A stretch of DNA of 64,000 bases, taken from positions 77,890 to 141,889 of the forward strand of contig VWZW01000986.1 of the NCBI GenBank assembly GCA_013397115.1, given 5' to 3'. The DNA is from Edolisoma coerulescens (Eukaryota; Chordata; Aves; Passeriformes; Campephagidae). Shown here piece by piece: positions 25,001-38,751 of this stretch (position 1 is the stretch's first letter; every line of letters begins with the position of its first letter). The notes under the pieces were generated by a model. It saw nothing but the letters and a program-made list of their open reading frames with translations, had not been told where the DNA came from and made no database searches. The translations under genes were made by a program, and so were the position numbers.

Positions 25001-28000
25001 GAAATGGGAATGAAGCCACTTTTCCACAAGTTAGAGAGTAAGAGCTGTTTTGGTGCCAGCAAAAATGTGACCAATAATGGTTCTTCCTGAAAATATGAAG
25101 TACATGAGGCAAGGTATAAAAATGGTTATCTGGATGAAATGTGATAAATCATTAAAAGATATATTGTGAATTAATGTAACTAATTTCTATCTACATCTGT
25201 AAAGTAAAAAAAAACCCCTGGAATTCTGCTGATTTGCTTTAAAATATTTTAAATCCTGTAAACATATGCCAGTATGATTTATATTGCAGTTAACAATTTA
25301 TATGCTTCTATCTCTAGAAATTTTCTGGGATTTTTTTTTTATAATGTGGACTTCTAAAGCAATTTAAGATGAAAACAAATACGAAGAATTGTGGAGCAGC
25401 TGTCAATTATTTTTAGGATTCATGGGGATTTTTTCATCCTGGAATAAAAAACTGGGATTTAACAGAGCTGGAAAACCAGACAGAGATGAGAATTACTGTC
25501 TTAACATGCCAAAATATGATCTTATGCCTAATTTTGTTAGAATAAATTTTATTTGCAAGTTCAGTTTACTTGTGTAGGCAATGTGGACAGAAATGCTCCA
25601 GCCTGGTTGTGTTGTAGAGAGGGAAGTGGTAACAAATTTGAAACAAGTACTTTTATTTTAATTGCAATGCATGCTGACAATGAAAGGCAAAGGTAATTAG
25701 TGTATGAATTTCTGTGCATTACTGAGCATGCTGTGTGGAGGACCTTTCCTGTAGGTTTTTGCTAGCTTGTCCCACCAACATGCAGATTATTGAGGAAGGG
25801 GTTTGGTGGTGTTCTCTGTTAGTTCCAAGGGAACCTCTGTAGCAGTGTGACACCTTTGAAGTAGTCAGGGGCCAGAGATGATAGTTTGTGCACCATAAAA
25901 GATGAAAGAAGTCATTCCCATTTCTGTAGAGCTGAGGTTCGTGGGTCTCTCATCAGGGCGGAGTGCTGAGGGACCTGAACCCAGGCTCTACTGTGAGGAC
26001 CAAAAATGAACTATCTTAAGGTGAAAATCTTTCCATTATTACTCATTTTTAGAAGGATAATTGCTGTGGAACTCTGGAGAAGAAGTGATGTCCAGATTTT
26101 AATCTACAGGAATAATGACATAGAAGAAAACATTTGCTCTCAAGCATCTCCAGGTAAATCAGTCATTAGGAGTGTGAGTCTGAACTCAATTGTTAAACTA
26201 AATTGTTTATACTAAAATATTTGCAATCCTTATGTTTTTAATATCTGAAAAGTGTATACCAGAACCACTGTTTAGATAATCTAGTTTATGATACGTTCAT
26301 CAGTGGGGATTATAGAGATTTTGATTTTAAAATTGTAAATAGAAGGAAATGGACAGACTGTTGCATAGTGCTTGAATATAATTTATGTATCTTTGGGGCA
26401 TGGGTCTCAGATGTAAAAAGATCCATTAAAAAAAAGTTAGGTACTAATTTATATCTATATGTATATCAACAAAATGTAATGTTAGGCAATGTCAGAGAAA
26501 AAATTGGGCTTTGTGATGCTGTTTATTTTGCAATAATCAAGATATGCTCACGTTGAATATATGACAGATTTTCAGTTTTATTTTTCTTGGCTATTCTTTT
26601 CCTTTGGCAAACTTGATCAAAGAATTTGTTTCAGAATAATCAACAGAAGCCTAGGAATGGAGGGGGACTGTGAGTCTCTATTAGGTAATGGCTAAAACCA
26701 TTTAAAGGTTTGAACTGAGATTGCAGATTTGGCTCGAAGCTCCAAGCATGCCTAATATGGAAAAACAGTAAGGAAAAGAAGGTCAGTTTGATTAAAAACA
26801 TGAAGTTTGTTCAGTTACAGCAGTTGAAGATCAAGTATAAGAACAGTGGATATCTGAGAGAGCAGATGTGTGCTATTGGTAGATGTGCTGGCTTCAAAAA
26901 AACCTGTGAATTGATAACTAGCAAATAGCTGTGCTGAGGCAGAGTGTTGTGTGGTGTGCTTTGGCTTGGTTTCATTTCACTACTTTATCAACAGGAAGTC
27001 CTGATTTGTTCTGGCTGGTGCAGCATAATGCACCTCACCTTCCTAGCTTGCTGGTGGGATCTCTTCCTGCCACTTCTCCCTGAGAAGACAGTAAAGTGAA
27101 TTCACCTCCATAACATTTCAGACCTTTTTGAGTATGGTTTACGTTTTGTTACAGTGTAAATCTTTATATATTCTAGGCATGTTTTCACTTCTGAAGCATT
27201 TGGTTTAAGTCTTGTACCAAACCCACTGTAGCTCTTTCATGCCCAGAAAGCACTGTGTTGAATTTTATGTTTTCCCAACAGGGACCACAATGACTATACC
27301 CATTTTTTCAACACTCACTCATATTTGCAACCTTGTTTTTTAGTATTCAACACATTTTTTTCTGTAGGCATATCTCAATCCCTTCACTTCTCCCCCAGTT
27401 TCTGTTGGTTCTGCCTCCCTGTGTTTTGGGGTTTTTTTCTTTCTTATGTTCACCAAGGACATCTCTTTCTCCTCCTAATAACTGTCATCTTTTTCTATCC
27501 ACCATATTTCCAGGGTACCTTAGCATCAATGCTTGGGTGTTTTGCATGTCATTTAGTGCCATCTGTGGCAGTGATGCTGACTTTTATAAGCTTTACATAG
27601 CTAAGAAGATACTAGGACTCATGCTGTATGGGTTTTATGGGTGTCCATTGAATCCTAGGCATCTGCTGTAGGAATATCTAAATACTACAGAAAAAATTGG
27701 AGGAGGTTGTTTAACATAGGTAGGCATGGAGGCAGTTATCCTGGAGTCAGAGAACTCCACCCATTTATCATCATTTTGATGACTGGAAGCAAGTTTTTCC
27801 AAGCACTGGGAAAGAGCCCTTGCTGAGGGAAGGCTGATGTGAGCCCCAGTCTGAGGTCTGGATCAGAGGGCTGCTCCTTGCACAAAGTGGGCTTAAAGCC
27901 TTGCAGTAAAATGGGCACCTACTATGAGTTGCAACATGATTCTCAGTCCCTTTATATTCCTTGTAAAGACAGCAGTGTAACTACTGCCTTGATGATGAGC

Positions 28001-29634
28001 AGACAAAGTGTGCAGAATGTGCTGCTGGAGAACGGCATAAAGGTCAGGCAAACTCAGCCAGTCCCTCGCCAAGAAGACAAGAGACAGTGACTGTCAAAGA
28101 CTGTGGCGGCTGATTGTGCCCCCTCAGCTCGTTTGCTGTGGGTTGGGTGAGCCCTTCTCAGCAGCTCGTTAAGTGTAGTGGTGTTTATCAACAATTGGAA
28201 GCAGTGACTGTTGATGTAAGTTGGATGTTAGTGGTGCCGTGAGTGCGTCTGCCAGTCCCGTACCTCTGGCAGCACATTTGTTCAGACATGGTGAGCCCTG
28301 TCTGAAAAAATAAAACAAGGGCTTTGAAGCACCTCCTGCTAATTTGTTTAGTATCTGCTAAATTTGAGCTTGATACTCTGTTCTGAATCATCAAATGGCA
28401 CAGACTGGCAACGGATTTAAAAACAGACCTTCTTGTGTTTTGTGTTCCTTCAATATTACTGAAACAATTACTTTTCAATATAAGAAAGCTGTCATTGATT
28501 AAATATGATGTGCTAGGGTGTTGAAAAATGTTTGGAGCCACAGGTGTCATCCAGGCAGAGAATAGTCATTGGCCACATTGGCCCAGCTGTGCCAGGTATG
28601 CCTGTCCTAAGCTTCATCTTCCTGCACCTTGAAACTCTTGGCATCAGCCTTTAGGTCCTGGATAGCCCACTCGTTATACCTTGTCAGCAAGTTGTCAAGG
28701 TGACACCCAACGGCTGGCTTTCAACTCAAGTTTAGTTCTCCTCTCTGAGACAAGGTATTTATTCCCCTTTTGTCCTAGCAGATCCCACCATACAAATCCT
28801 ACCAGGAAAAAGAAGTCGAGGCCATGCTAAATAAAAACAGAAATTTTCAGTATTTGCAATTATGAGGAGCATCCAGAAAATTGATGTGTTCGCATCATTT
28901 AAGATGGGTACAAGTCATTGGCTTTCACCTTGTGGAAAAACATGTATTTCCATACAAAAGCTGTACATAACAAAAGTAAACAAATGACACTGCACACCCA
29001 TTTCACGGCCTGGGAAGAAATAGCAGGGCTGAATTATTTAAATCTTAATCATGTCATTTTCCCTATGCCGAAAGGTTTTTGTGTGCTGGGATGCTAAAGA
29101 CTATGAAAAAACACGTTCAAATTACAGTAGAATTTAAAAACTGACATTAATTAAAACTTAGTGTTAGCTATCACATAAATACTTGTCATACTGAATGCAG
29201 ATTCTAAGGTTAGAAAAATATCTTGCTTTAGAAAACAGCTTTCAATAATAAAACACAGTGGGGCTAAATGTACCCAAAGATAGATATAGATATTTTTATT
29301 TGCCCTTTTTTTCTATACCACCAAAGTAATGGTGAGAAAATACTGTTTTCCTCATCTTTTCAGCTTGATTGCATTTACACAAAGAAATTATCATAGCCAG
29401 ATTATTAAGATATTCTTTCAGTGATGAAAGATTATGTTAAACAATTAGAAAATATTAGCTCAAATTTTGATCAGGATTTTTGAAACTGTTGATGTAGAAT
29501 GTTCCCTGCATTTTTAAGGAATTCTTGCAGAGTGTGAAGCAAACCCCATGTTCCTTTGAAAACAAAGATTTTATTATGTTTTGTTTTATTTTAAGAAAAT
29601 TATGTGCTTTTTAAATCACTTTTAGGTAATTCAG

Positions 29635-29703
29635 ATTACCGGTCCACTCGTCGCCAATGCCGCCAGTGCCACCAGTGCCATTTCCTATAGAGAAACTGGC
29701 TTT
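29635..29703 (+). other. Proline-rich open segment with 9-base repeats
   Basis: GCCGCCAGT and GCCACCAGT stand in tandem at 29659-29676, flanked by GCCAAT and GCCATT. Four CpGs lie within about 25 bases. Read from an AG at 29633-29634, one frame gives a 23-residue proline-rich peptide (LPVHSSPMPPVPPVPFPIE and on) ending in TAG. The minus strand is also open and would give an alanine/leucine-rich peptide from ATG (MALVALAALATSGPVI). The upstream pyrimidine tract is weak. This may be a small C-terminal exon, a CpG-rich non-coding element or a tiny minisatellite. Confidence 0.15.
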
Positions 29704-32700
29704 CTAGCCATCTTTGTTCTGGATCAGTGTAAACCAGAGCGAATTAATTTATGTAGGTGCAAGTCACAGCAAAGACTTTCTGTCTTTGATAGATAGATAA
29801 TCTTCCAAATGTTGTAGGGGTGAGTGGTGGATGCATATTTGAAGTTTGTGCTGCTGTGTGGGGTTTTCCTTCTTCATTGTCACGGTGACTTTTTAACATG
29901 TTTGTTGTTAGTCTTAAAAGTTAGGTGTTCAGCATAATCACTTTGCAGTTTCCTTTCTTTCCCCTTGGATTAGAGTTGTACCATTAAATTGTATACTTCT
30001 CTGCCTTAACAAGCCATATTGAAAAGATTTTGCCATTAAACACTGAACCAGGAGTCGAATCATGACAAGTCGTATCATGATAATCTGTAAGGCATACGGA
30101 AGTACCACTGCTATCTGATAATTAGGAGTTTTAAACATCAGTAGATTATAGTTTTGAGTATGGATGAAACTAGGCATTTTCGAATTGAGAGGTCATACCT
30201 TACTGAGAGCTTTAGAGGTGATCTCTGCTCAAAAGCTGTATATACTTTATAATCTACCAACATGAATTAATAAAATTAAGACTATTACCTACATGTTGTG
30301 GTGATAAACCGTTAAGTAACTGTAGCATGTCTCTGTATTCTGCTCTGCCTATTTGCCTTGCTGCTTAGTGGGGGAGATTTCCTGTCTGGTGTGTTGTACA
30401 GCATGGAAACGAAATTGGGATAAATCTCTCATCTAGGAATCCAGACAGTCTAATTTTCTTTTGTTTCTCATGTTTATGTCATCACTGAAGTCTTACTCTG
30501 TGTTTGTGGGTGGGGGTGTGCAGGCCCATGCGTCAGCTGCTCTTTCTGTATTTTCAGGGTGGATTTGTAGCATTTGTCATAGTGCAGCCCTTGTGAAAGC
30601 TTTCTTTAATTGTATCTAAACCCACACAAAAGTGTGTTCTCTGTTCTACAAGCTATCATTTAGGAAATATTAACTCTTTTTAAATGGTGAGAACTTTTGA
30701 ATGGTTAGGAAAAATAAGCAAGGATGTAAATTCCTAGTTCGTATTACCAGCTTGCCATGCTGAAGGAGTCTTCTTGTGAGATTGGTGGCCAGATGAGAAG
30801 AGAAAGTAGAATGGATTCTCACTACAGATGGTCATAGGAGTATTCTATAGTGTAGCAGATAATTTCAGAAATTGAGGGGAAATTCTGAAGGACAGAAATG
30901 TCTCTGAACTTCCAGAAATATACCTAATAATTTTGCATACTAAAGCAAATTTTAACTGAGGTTTCTTCTGTGTTTTGTGCAAGATTCATTTATTCAGCTA
31001 ATAGACTTTTTTATCTAAAAATTGATATTTTCAATAGCGTTTATACCTCTGTTACAGTTCTGATTCTCCTATGCCTTACCTTATGTTTCTGCTAAAACAA
31101 AGTGTACAGTGACTTTTTTCCTGGGTTATAAGGAAAAGAAGGTATTACGTGTTATGAAATCTTAGAACATTTGTTTAGTAAGTTATTTTACAGCTTCTAA
31201 AGGAGCAATGAAATGTAACATTTGCAACTGTGGAAGTAATGCGTAGGGATAATGTTTTAAAAGATCTGTCTTTTCACTTCCTCTAAACAGAATTTTCTTG
31301 TTTTGTTTCTGCTTGCTGACATATGAAATTTGGTTGAAACAGTCCTACAGACAGATCTCTTCCTTCTGACCAAGGGGATTTTGTAGTCCTGATACGTGAT
31401 CTCTGGATACGCGTTTTTGCATTGCTTGAATGCACTCTGAACACCATGGCAGCCTCAGAATAGACCCTGTAAGCAGCAGTCCCTGAGTCATCACAGCATT
31501 AATTCAGTCTTGATGTCAATAACAAGCTATCCCCTCATGCTTCAGTAAGACAGATAACTTGCAGTTCATGTCCCAAATAATGAAGGATGCCAGGTCTGTC
31601 CTATGACCAATGGCTCCCTCTGTCAAACTAACTGTTTTTAATGGACACCCATGGGAGAGCTCCTGAAACAGCTGAGGAAATGGCTGGAGTGTGTATTTGG
31701 GTTCTTTTGGTCTTTTGGTGAAGTTGTTCTTCTGCATTTGTTGCATGTACATCGAATTAGGACCTAATGAAACTCTGCATTCCTTTACTCCTCTTTTCCC
31801 TTTTTGTTATTTAAAAGTAAACCAGAACTAAATGGTGACAAATTTAGGTTCTCAGTCAGCTTTACAGCTGCAGAGTCAGCACTGCCTTTGTTTGCAAGTA
31901 AAACTTCCAAGGGCTGTAGAAACTCACAGGACTCACAGCACAGTTTCTGTGTACTACATCTCCCTAAATGACAGGCAACAAGGGGTAGGTAGCCAGAAAA
32001 TATGTAGAGACCTCAGGAATTTTGAGGATGACATTTGAAAAAAATTCAAACTTCATGCTGAAGACAAGGATATGTGGCACTAGTCTAGCGTTTTCATTTG
32101 GGATTGATGAGTTGAAGTCAGCACATTGCTGCCTGCAACTTGGAGAGAGATTTAATCACCTGTACTCTCATGTTTTAATTGATTGCATCTGGAGCATGGG
32201 AGGACCAGTGAGAAGTCAGGGTGTTGTTTAACATTTTTATTTGCTAAGCAAATGTTGGGCATCACATTCTTCAATCACATGGAGAAGTTTTTAGTTCAGT
32301 ATGAATCCACACCTGGTTTAAAAAACTGCACTTAATACTAAGAACAGGGACAGAAATGCTATCTGAAATATAGTATAATTATCAGGGTTGGAATACGTTT
32401 GATGGAGTAGGAGAAAAAGGCATGAATGAAGGTTTGTGCTGAGTTGTTTCAATTTAGTAATTGAGCTACATAATGCTTTTTTTCATTGTGCCGTCTGTAT
32501 TAAACACATCTTTAGAAAAGACTTTTTAATGTTAATGACTCAAACCTTGTAGTTCCCAGTTCAAATTATAAGTTTTTTCAAATTAGAGGAAAGTGGGAGA
32601 GTAAGGATGCTTCTGTGAGTCTGACTTTGCAGGACTGAGATTTAATCGTTTGCAGCCTGTAGCTTTGAGTTTTTCAGCTTACTCAAGTTTGTTTGAAGAA

Positions 32701-33049
32701 CTGTGTTTTCCTTGTCTTTGTGTTCTTTACTGATAAATATATTTGCCTTGCTTCAAATTTCTAAGACTTTATGGGAATTATTTTTAGAAAGAAGATTAAT
32801 ATTTGATAATTCAGTAAAGGTAAACAGGCTGGAGTTCTTAAAGGTGAAGTTATATTGAAAAGTAAATAAATGCTGTAGCTAAAGGAAGTGTAAATCTTTG
32901 ATGTCATGCTCTCAGAGAACATCTACAATTGGAGTGCCACTTGGGAAACTTCGCTGAGAAGTGGGTAATGAATTGAAAGCTTCAGAAGAGTGGATTGAAA
33001 GCTTGGGCTTTCCGTATGGTGAACGGTAAAAACTTGGGAAAACCTGAGA

Positions 33050-33064
33050 TTTTTTTTTTTTTTT
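33050..33064. repeat. Poly(T), 15 bases
   Basis: Homopolymer seen directly, without an adjacent recognisable element. Confidence 0.85.
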
Positions 33065-36000
33065 GGAGGGAAAGGCTTCTCATAAATATCATGCAGCAAA
33101 CCTATGAGAAAGATGCTTACATTATATTTTATGCACTTTCTTTTAGAGTTGTTTATTTCCATCCTCTCATTTTTGAAAAGTTATATGGAGTAGGGGGAGG
33201 CAAATGTTTTCAGAACTGGAGATGCCTGTGAATTGTGATGATGTGTGAACAGTCCTGAACATTTCACTGTCTGTTTCTGTATTCAGAAATGATGAATTCA
33301 TATGTGTGTTGTTTTACAAATGTCTTGGTTGTAAAACAGCATAAACTTTAGGACAGTGAATGCTCTTTCTCTTTTCTAATTATCACTTGAGCCACTGTCA
33401 TTCCCTGATCTCAGATCTGGCTGATGTTCCTCATCCATGTCTCAATAATGAGCTTTCAGTCACAGTTTTAGTTGTGGGCCATACTAGCTGAGATTTTTTT
33501 TTGCCATGTGTTTCCTTTCACCTGAATTATTTAAATAAACATCATTTGAAACATTCTGTCATACTTAAAGAAAAACAAGCAACCAAACAAAAAATGAAAG
33601 AGGAAACGCAGATGATTTGGTTTACATTTAGCTACCAGAAAAAAAGTAAGAAACTGGGAGAGAAGCTGTCAGAGTTGCTTTAGAGCAGAGGCTTGCAGTT
33701 GTAGATGGGTCTGTCCTTTGGGAAAGGAGCCAAAAAGGATGTACAAGCAAGGTGTCTCTTCCCTCACCCCTTTTGTGAAGATCCTCCTGCTCTTCCATAG
33801 CCTAGAGCTTATACACAGATTGCCTTTGGGAACTTGCTTCTCAGCTAGGACATAGCTGTGAAATGTTGTTCTAACCTGGAGTTCTCCCACTAAAATTAAT
33901 TACTAACGGTAATTTTCTTTTGGTCCATCATGAGATAACCAGTGATAAAGGGATCTGTGACCTGTCCACAGATCTTCATGTCTGGGTAGGGTAAAGGTGA
34001 TGCCAATGGCATTTGCACATGTCTACTTTGGCTCGGTTTCTTAATTAATTAATAGTGCAGTGATGTTATGAGGTTGGCTTGATTTCTTTCCCTTTCCCTT
34101 TCCTGCACTTCCTGTGCCATGACAGCTTTTTCCTTCATGTTTCTTAGAGTGGGATGTTGCATTTCCTTCAAATCTCAAGTCTTTCTCAGGGTCCAGGCTG
34201 ATTTATGTAACTGGATTTTGAGCCCCTGCCTTTCCTCCCCTGGGTATGTGTGACGCATGATGCTCGCCCTCTAGAAACCAATTAATAAAATAAATTCAAT
34301 CATTGAGTGACTTAAGTAATTTAAAAACAATGAGCATACATTGTACGTACGTAGTTCCCACCTAAATTAGACTGTGCCCTCATTAAGATAAAGTTGCTTT
34401 GCTCTTCATTTACAGGAATTAGACTGAGTAAGGGTTTTTTCCCTAGCAAAAGCTGGATGCTCCCAGGCCTGCATGGCTGTTTCTGTCCAGTGTGACTGAC
34501 CCTGCTTCAGCTGATTGACTTCTGTTTGCCACCATGGCAGGGTAGTAGTAATCAGAAGGTGACTTCTGGCTTGACACAACTTGACCAGAGGCTGAGGATT
34601 AAACATTTCAGTGCTGGCAGAAAGGGCCTTGTTGCCTTTTTTGCTGGGAGAGGAATCTGCGGTGCAGTGGGGAAATGCAGGGAAATACCGATCCAGAGGC
34701 AGGTATCAGTAGGTGCTAAAGAGAATCCACTAGTTCACATCATGAAAGCTTATGGAGTTCTGGCAAAGGAACATGTTAAATTTTATTACTAGGAATATTA
34801 AATTTTACCAAAGGTGATTCTCTGTGTCTGCTTGGTTACACAGGTGGTGTGAGGAAAGTAATTTGCTTCTGCACAAGGGGATGCAGGTTTTCTCCCTGCA
34901 ACCTTGCTTGCTTGCATGCATAAAATAAATACAGGTGTGGTGAATTGCACTTGTCCACATCCTTATGTTGCTGGGGGGGATGGCAGCCTGCTCGTTTGCT
35001 TTAATATGTCCCTGCTTTTATCCTTTTCCTCATTTTGCCATTTATCCTTGCCAAGAGAGTATAAGAACGCAGAGTTGGGAGCAATTCAGGTCACTGCCAC
35101 TGTGTTTGCAGCATATCAGGTAGTTAATGGATAATAATTAATTCGAATTACCTCTTTTCCATCTGCCTGCTGACTTCAATCTCATTTTCCCTTACCTTTA
35201 ACCTCAGTCCTTCTTTTAGTTTTCTTTTTTTCCTTCCCTTGATCTTCAGAAAGGTACTTTCTAAATGCATATTTAAGCAAGCCCATTGTGGATATGTGAA
35301 TGAACTTGAACATTGTCAAGAGAAAGCAGCCGGGTTAAACTGGTACCCAGAGATACACTCGGAGAGCTTTCCTCCTCCAAAGGCACCTGTTTAGGTTTCT
35401 CTCAGTTGTTGCTGCTGCTCACACAGAAATGTAACTCCTGTTTAACAGGTGGGAACGTCATTGCCTACCTTTCTGGCTAGTTTTATACACTAATAGTTCC
35501 CTAAAACATTTGATCCCCTATTTAGACATGCACACCATGAATTTTAATCGTGCCAGAATTAAGACCCTGTGTTAAAATTAGCCAAGAACATGTTGAACAA
35601 AGCCACCCAAAGAAATGCAATGCTTGAAGTCAGCTCACATTTTCAGTAACATTCTTGAACTGCCAGAACATTAGCATGCTTGTAAAATTTGAGGTTAACT
35701 GTGTTTGTGGAAATTTGTATTGCTTTGCATCAGTTGCTGAGCTGGAGTACACAAACATTGTTTTAAATAAACAGTTTTGCCTGCTGCTGAGAATTTTGTG
35801 AAAATCTTTTATGGACTCCAGTTTACACATGTAAATTCTAGTTCTTTCACAGGCACATGTGAAATATGACCTGGGAATTCCATCCTTCTATTGCAAATCT
35901 TCAGACTCTTAAATATGTTTGAAGGGTAGATGTTTTCAGTAAAGAAACATCTTTTTAAAACAATACAAATCAAGATTTCAGTGTGAAATATTGCTGTTTC

Positions 36001-36845
36001 TCAGTTTTACCACCAAAGTGCGCAGTCTAAAAATAAAATTGCTGGCAACTGCTTAACTGCAATAGCATAAGGAAATGTGTCCAGAATAAATAAATAAACC
36101 AGCCTTTAGCTAAAGCTTTGGAGTAAAATGAACATATAATTCATCTGTTCAGCCACATATTTGGAAGGTGGTATGCTAAGGCTGGTTTTTCCAATTTATC
36201 AAGACAAAACACTTTGCTGTTTCTTGCTTGGAATTGCTCTGGAAACCCTTATGATACCACATTTTCCACTGTGCAGAGGCCATTAAAACTAAATTACTTG
36301 GAAAAACAGTAGCCACTAAATTATGGATGTATTGGCACCTAAGCGTGCAGTAGTAAAGACTTCTAACTTTGTAAACAAATGAACAATTTTAAAAACAAAA
36401 ATGAAAATTACCTGTAAGATACTTTATATACTAGGATGTCTCAGAGTAACCATGACAACAGTCTGGGCTTCGAGTTTATTTGCCGTATCTGAGCATGTGC
36501 ATTTTTTTCTTAACTGAAAAAAAAGGCATCAGGGACTACTTTACAAGAACTAGGAAAAATAACTATACACTTGTTAACTTACAAGTGAGAATAGAGATAT
36601 GTCACTCTAGGTATATTCCTATGCTTAAGAAACAAATTTTGATTATTTTATCTTTTTCCCATCAGCGTCAGATCTGCTTCTTACTCATGGTGCTGTATCC
36701 CACTGACATACTACAAAATGTGTGTTTTTCTGATAACATTAGATGGTATATTAGATAATTTTAGAACTGGAATTTTTGTTGCACTCCAGAAATATTTTGA
36801 CTAACAAATTAGACCTAAACTACATATGTATAAAAGTTGGTGCTT

Positions 36846-36863
36846 AAAAAAAAAAAAAAAAAA
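36846..36863. repeat. Poly(A), 18 bases
   Basis: Homopolymer seen directly. No retrocopy body is recognisable upstream. Confidence 0.88.
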
Positions 36864-37617
36864 GGCATGTGTTTTGTTCTCTTTATAATTACAAGGAGAA
36901 ATTTGAAATTGAAATGACAACTGTCTTCTGCTATGACAAATGCATATATTTTGCAGCGATAATCTGAATTTTAAAAATAAACTTTGTATAAAAGTAAACA
37001 TAGGTATATCACCTGTACTATATCCAAAGACAGTGAAACTAATCTACCTTCAAGGAGAAATATTTTTATTTTTCCTCATAAAAAAGTAGCAAAACAGTGA
37101 TAGCAAAAGTGCATGTTGAACCATCTGGTTGACAAAAGTGTTGGGACATGTATTGAACTAAAAGGTGATTTGGTGGCCTGAAAGAACCGAATGAAACATC
37201 CCAGCTGGTTTCTCAGCCTGTTGAGATGCAATACCCAACCTGCAGCAGACTTAATGTTTTTTGCTTGGCAATATAGGGCCATAAAGCATAAGAACCAGTA
37301 AATTCAGTCCCATAAAACAATTGTTTTGTGGCCCTACAGCGTGAGAAGCCTTTTGCCATTTTGGCATACTCTGCGTAATAAATCTTCCACTCTGCTTGGC
37401 AAATTATCAAAAACAAGTTGAGAAATTCACCAGATTATTCTTTTACTATGATGTGAAGTTTTTCCATTACTAATGAATTAAGTATTAAAATCAAAACAAC
37501 TGTGAGTTCACTGTCCAATCTGGAGTACACATTTCTCTGCAAGCAAGCAGCGAGAATATTTTTTTTCATTTTTCTTCCTCTCTTCCCCCTCCTTTGTTCA
37601 AAAGAGGGGGAAAAAAG

Positions 37618-37636
37618 CCCCTCCCCCCACCCCCCC
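37618..37636 (-). repeat. C4-T-C6-A-C7 run, G-quadruplex potential
   Basis: On the minus strand this reads G7-T-G6-A-G4, which can supply four guanine tracts of three with one-base loops. That composition is compatible with a G-quadruplex, and the plus strand with an i-motif. A G5 run lies 8 to 12 bases upstream at 37606-37610 and could pair with the C tract as a hairpin instead. Confidence 0.7.
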
Positions 37637-38030
37637 AGTAACCAGTGCAGTAACAAAGACTCTGTGCTGATGATAATCTTTTATTTTACTTATTTTAAGG
37701 AACTACCATCACATACATAAAGAAAAATTCTAGTTAGAGGACATGCTCAGGCTACATACAACATGGTCACATACCAAAAGTGGTGAGTTTTATACCTCTA
37801 ACTTAATGCTTCCAAGTTTTGCTTTTCAAAGCAGTATCTCTGTTAAAATGGTATAACTGCAAACAGGATTTCTTCCCATATTTTCAGCAAGAGCTTTATC
37901 TTTGATAAAGATTATAATTATCACTGGTTAAATGTTGATTTTTCTTTTAATTTTGTTTTCTTTAATTCTCTGAAGTAATTATGTTTTCTACATACTTTTG
38001 ATACATTAGTTTGCTTTTACATTTTTTCAG

Positions 38031-38112
38031 GTCTTACCTATAATACTTCCCTTGTGTATGTTTATATTTATTAAATGCACTGTCTGTGATGTTTCCAAAG
38101 TTTCAAAGTTTG
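38031..38112 (+). other. Exon-like segment, unproven
   Basis: A strong acceptor (TTGCTTTTACATTTTTTCAG) precedes 82 bases that end at TTTG|GTAAGT, a strong donor. One frame is open for 27 codons plus one base and is hydrophobic at its start (VLPIILPLCMFIFIKC), like a membrane segment. In AT-rich DNA both splice motifs and short open hydrophobic frames are frequent, so chance is a serious alternative. No family is recognised. Confidence 0.15.
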
Positions 38113-38494
38113 GTAAGTCTTTTTTTGAGCTCCCTAACCGTAGCATTATAAATATTGGCTTATAACGACTAGACTTGGTGAGCTGTTTAATCATACAGCG
38201 TGGTTGGCTTTAGACTCAGGAAGTTACTAAGGAGAAGTGGTTGTGTCTTTGGTTAGTCACACTTCTATCCTTTTATTTTCCTTGACTGAACTTCAAGCTA
38301 CAAATTTACAAAGCATTTTGGGGGAGGATCTTCATCTCTTCTGTGTACCTTAACATTTCATGCATATGATTATATTTCATGGGAACAGTCATGTCCTGTT
38401 TCTCGGGGAGATCTGTGGATGTGTTTATCAGTAATTTTTTAAGCGTTTTGTGGAATATGGAGCTGCTCCAGATGATTTTTAGTAGGGACTTTTA

Positions 38495-38751
38495 TGATAG
38501 GACAAGAGATAATGGTTTTTAACAAGAAGATTGTAGACTAACACTAGATATAAGGACTAATTCTTTTATGATGCAAGTGGTGAAACAGTGGGAGAGGTTG
38601 CACAGAGAAGTGGTAGGTGCCCCATCCTTGGAAAGATTCAAGGTCGGGTTGGAGGGGCGCTGAGCAACCGAATCTGATTGAAGATCTCCCTGCACACTGC
38701 AGGGATCTTTAAAGGTCCGTTCCAAACAAACTGTTCTATGATTCTATGATA
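38495..38751 (+). mobile_element. CR1 3' fragment with tail
   Basis: This copy lies in the opposite orientation to the other four. The plus strand runs GATAGGACAAGAGATAATGG, then AGAGGTTGCACAGAGAAGTG, then GTGCCCCATCCTTGGAAAG. It ends in TTCTATGATTCTATGAT at 38734-38750, the diagnostic CR1 tail. Only the extreme C-terminal codons of ORF2 and the 3' UTR are present. Single-base changes and small gaps break the frame. Confidence 0.95.

Larger units (their letters stand above)
22026..38494. other. Non-coding interval
   Basis: About 16.5 kb with no supported gene. Points of note are the CpG-bearing 9-base repeat at 29653-29685 and the poly(T) at 33050-33064. There is also a poly(A) at 36846-36863, a C-rich potential quadruplex at 37618-37636 and an exon-like segment at 38031-38112. 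The GC-richer piece at 27720-28310 has short open frames on both strands without recognisable homology. Confidence 0.65.

Noticed and set aside
29718..29757. Complement resembles an ancient repeat string of the type TCTGGTTTACACTG
   Set aside because: Too short and diverged to classify by eye.
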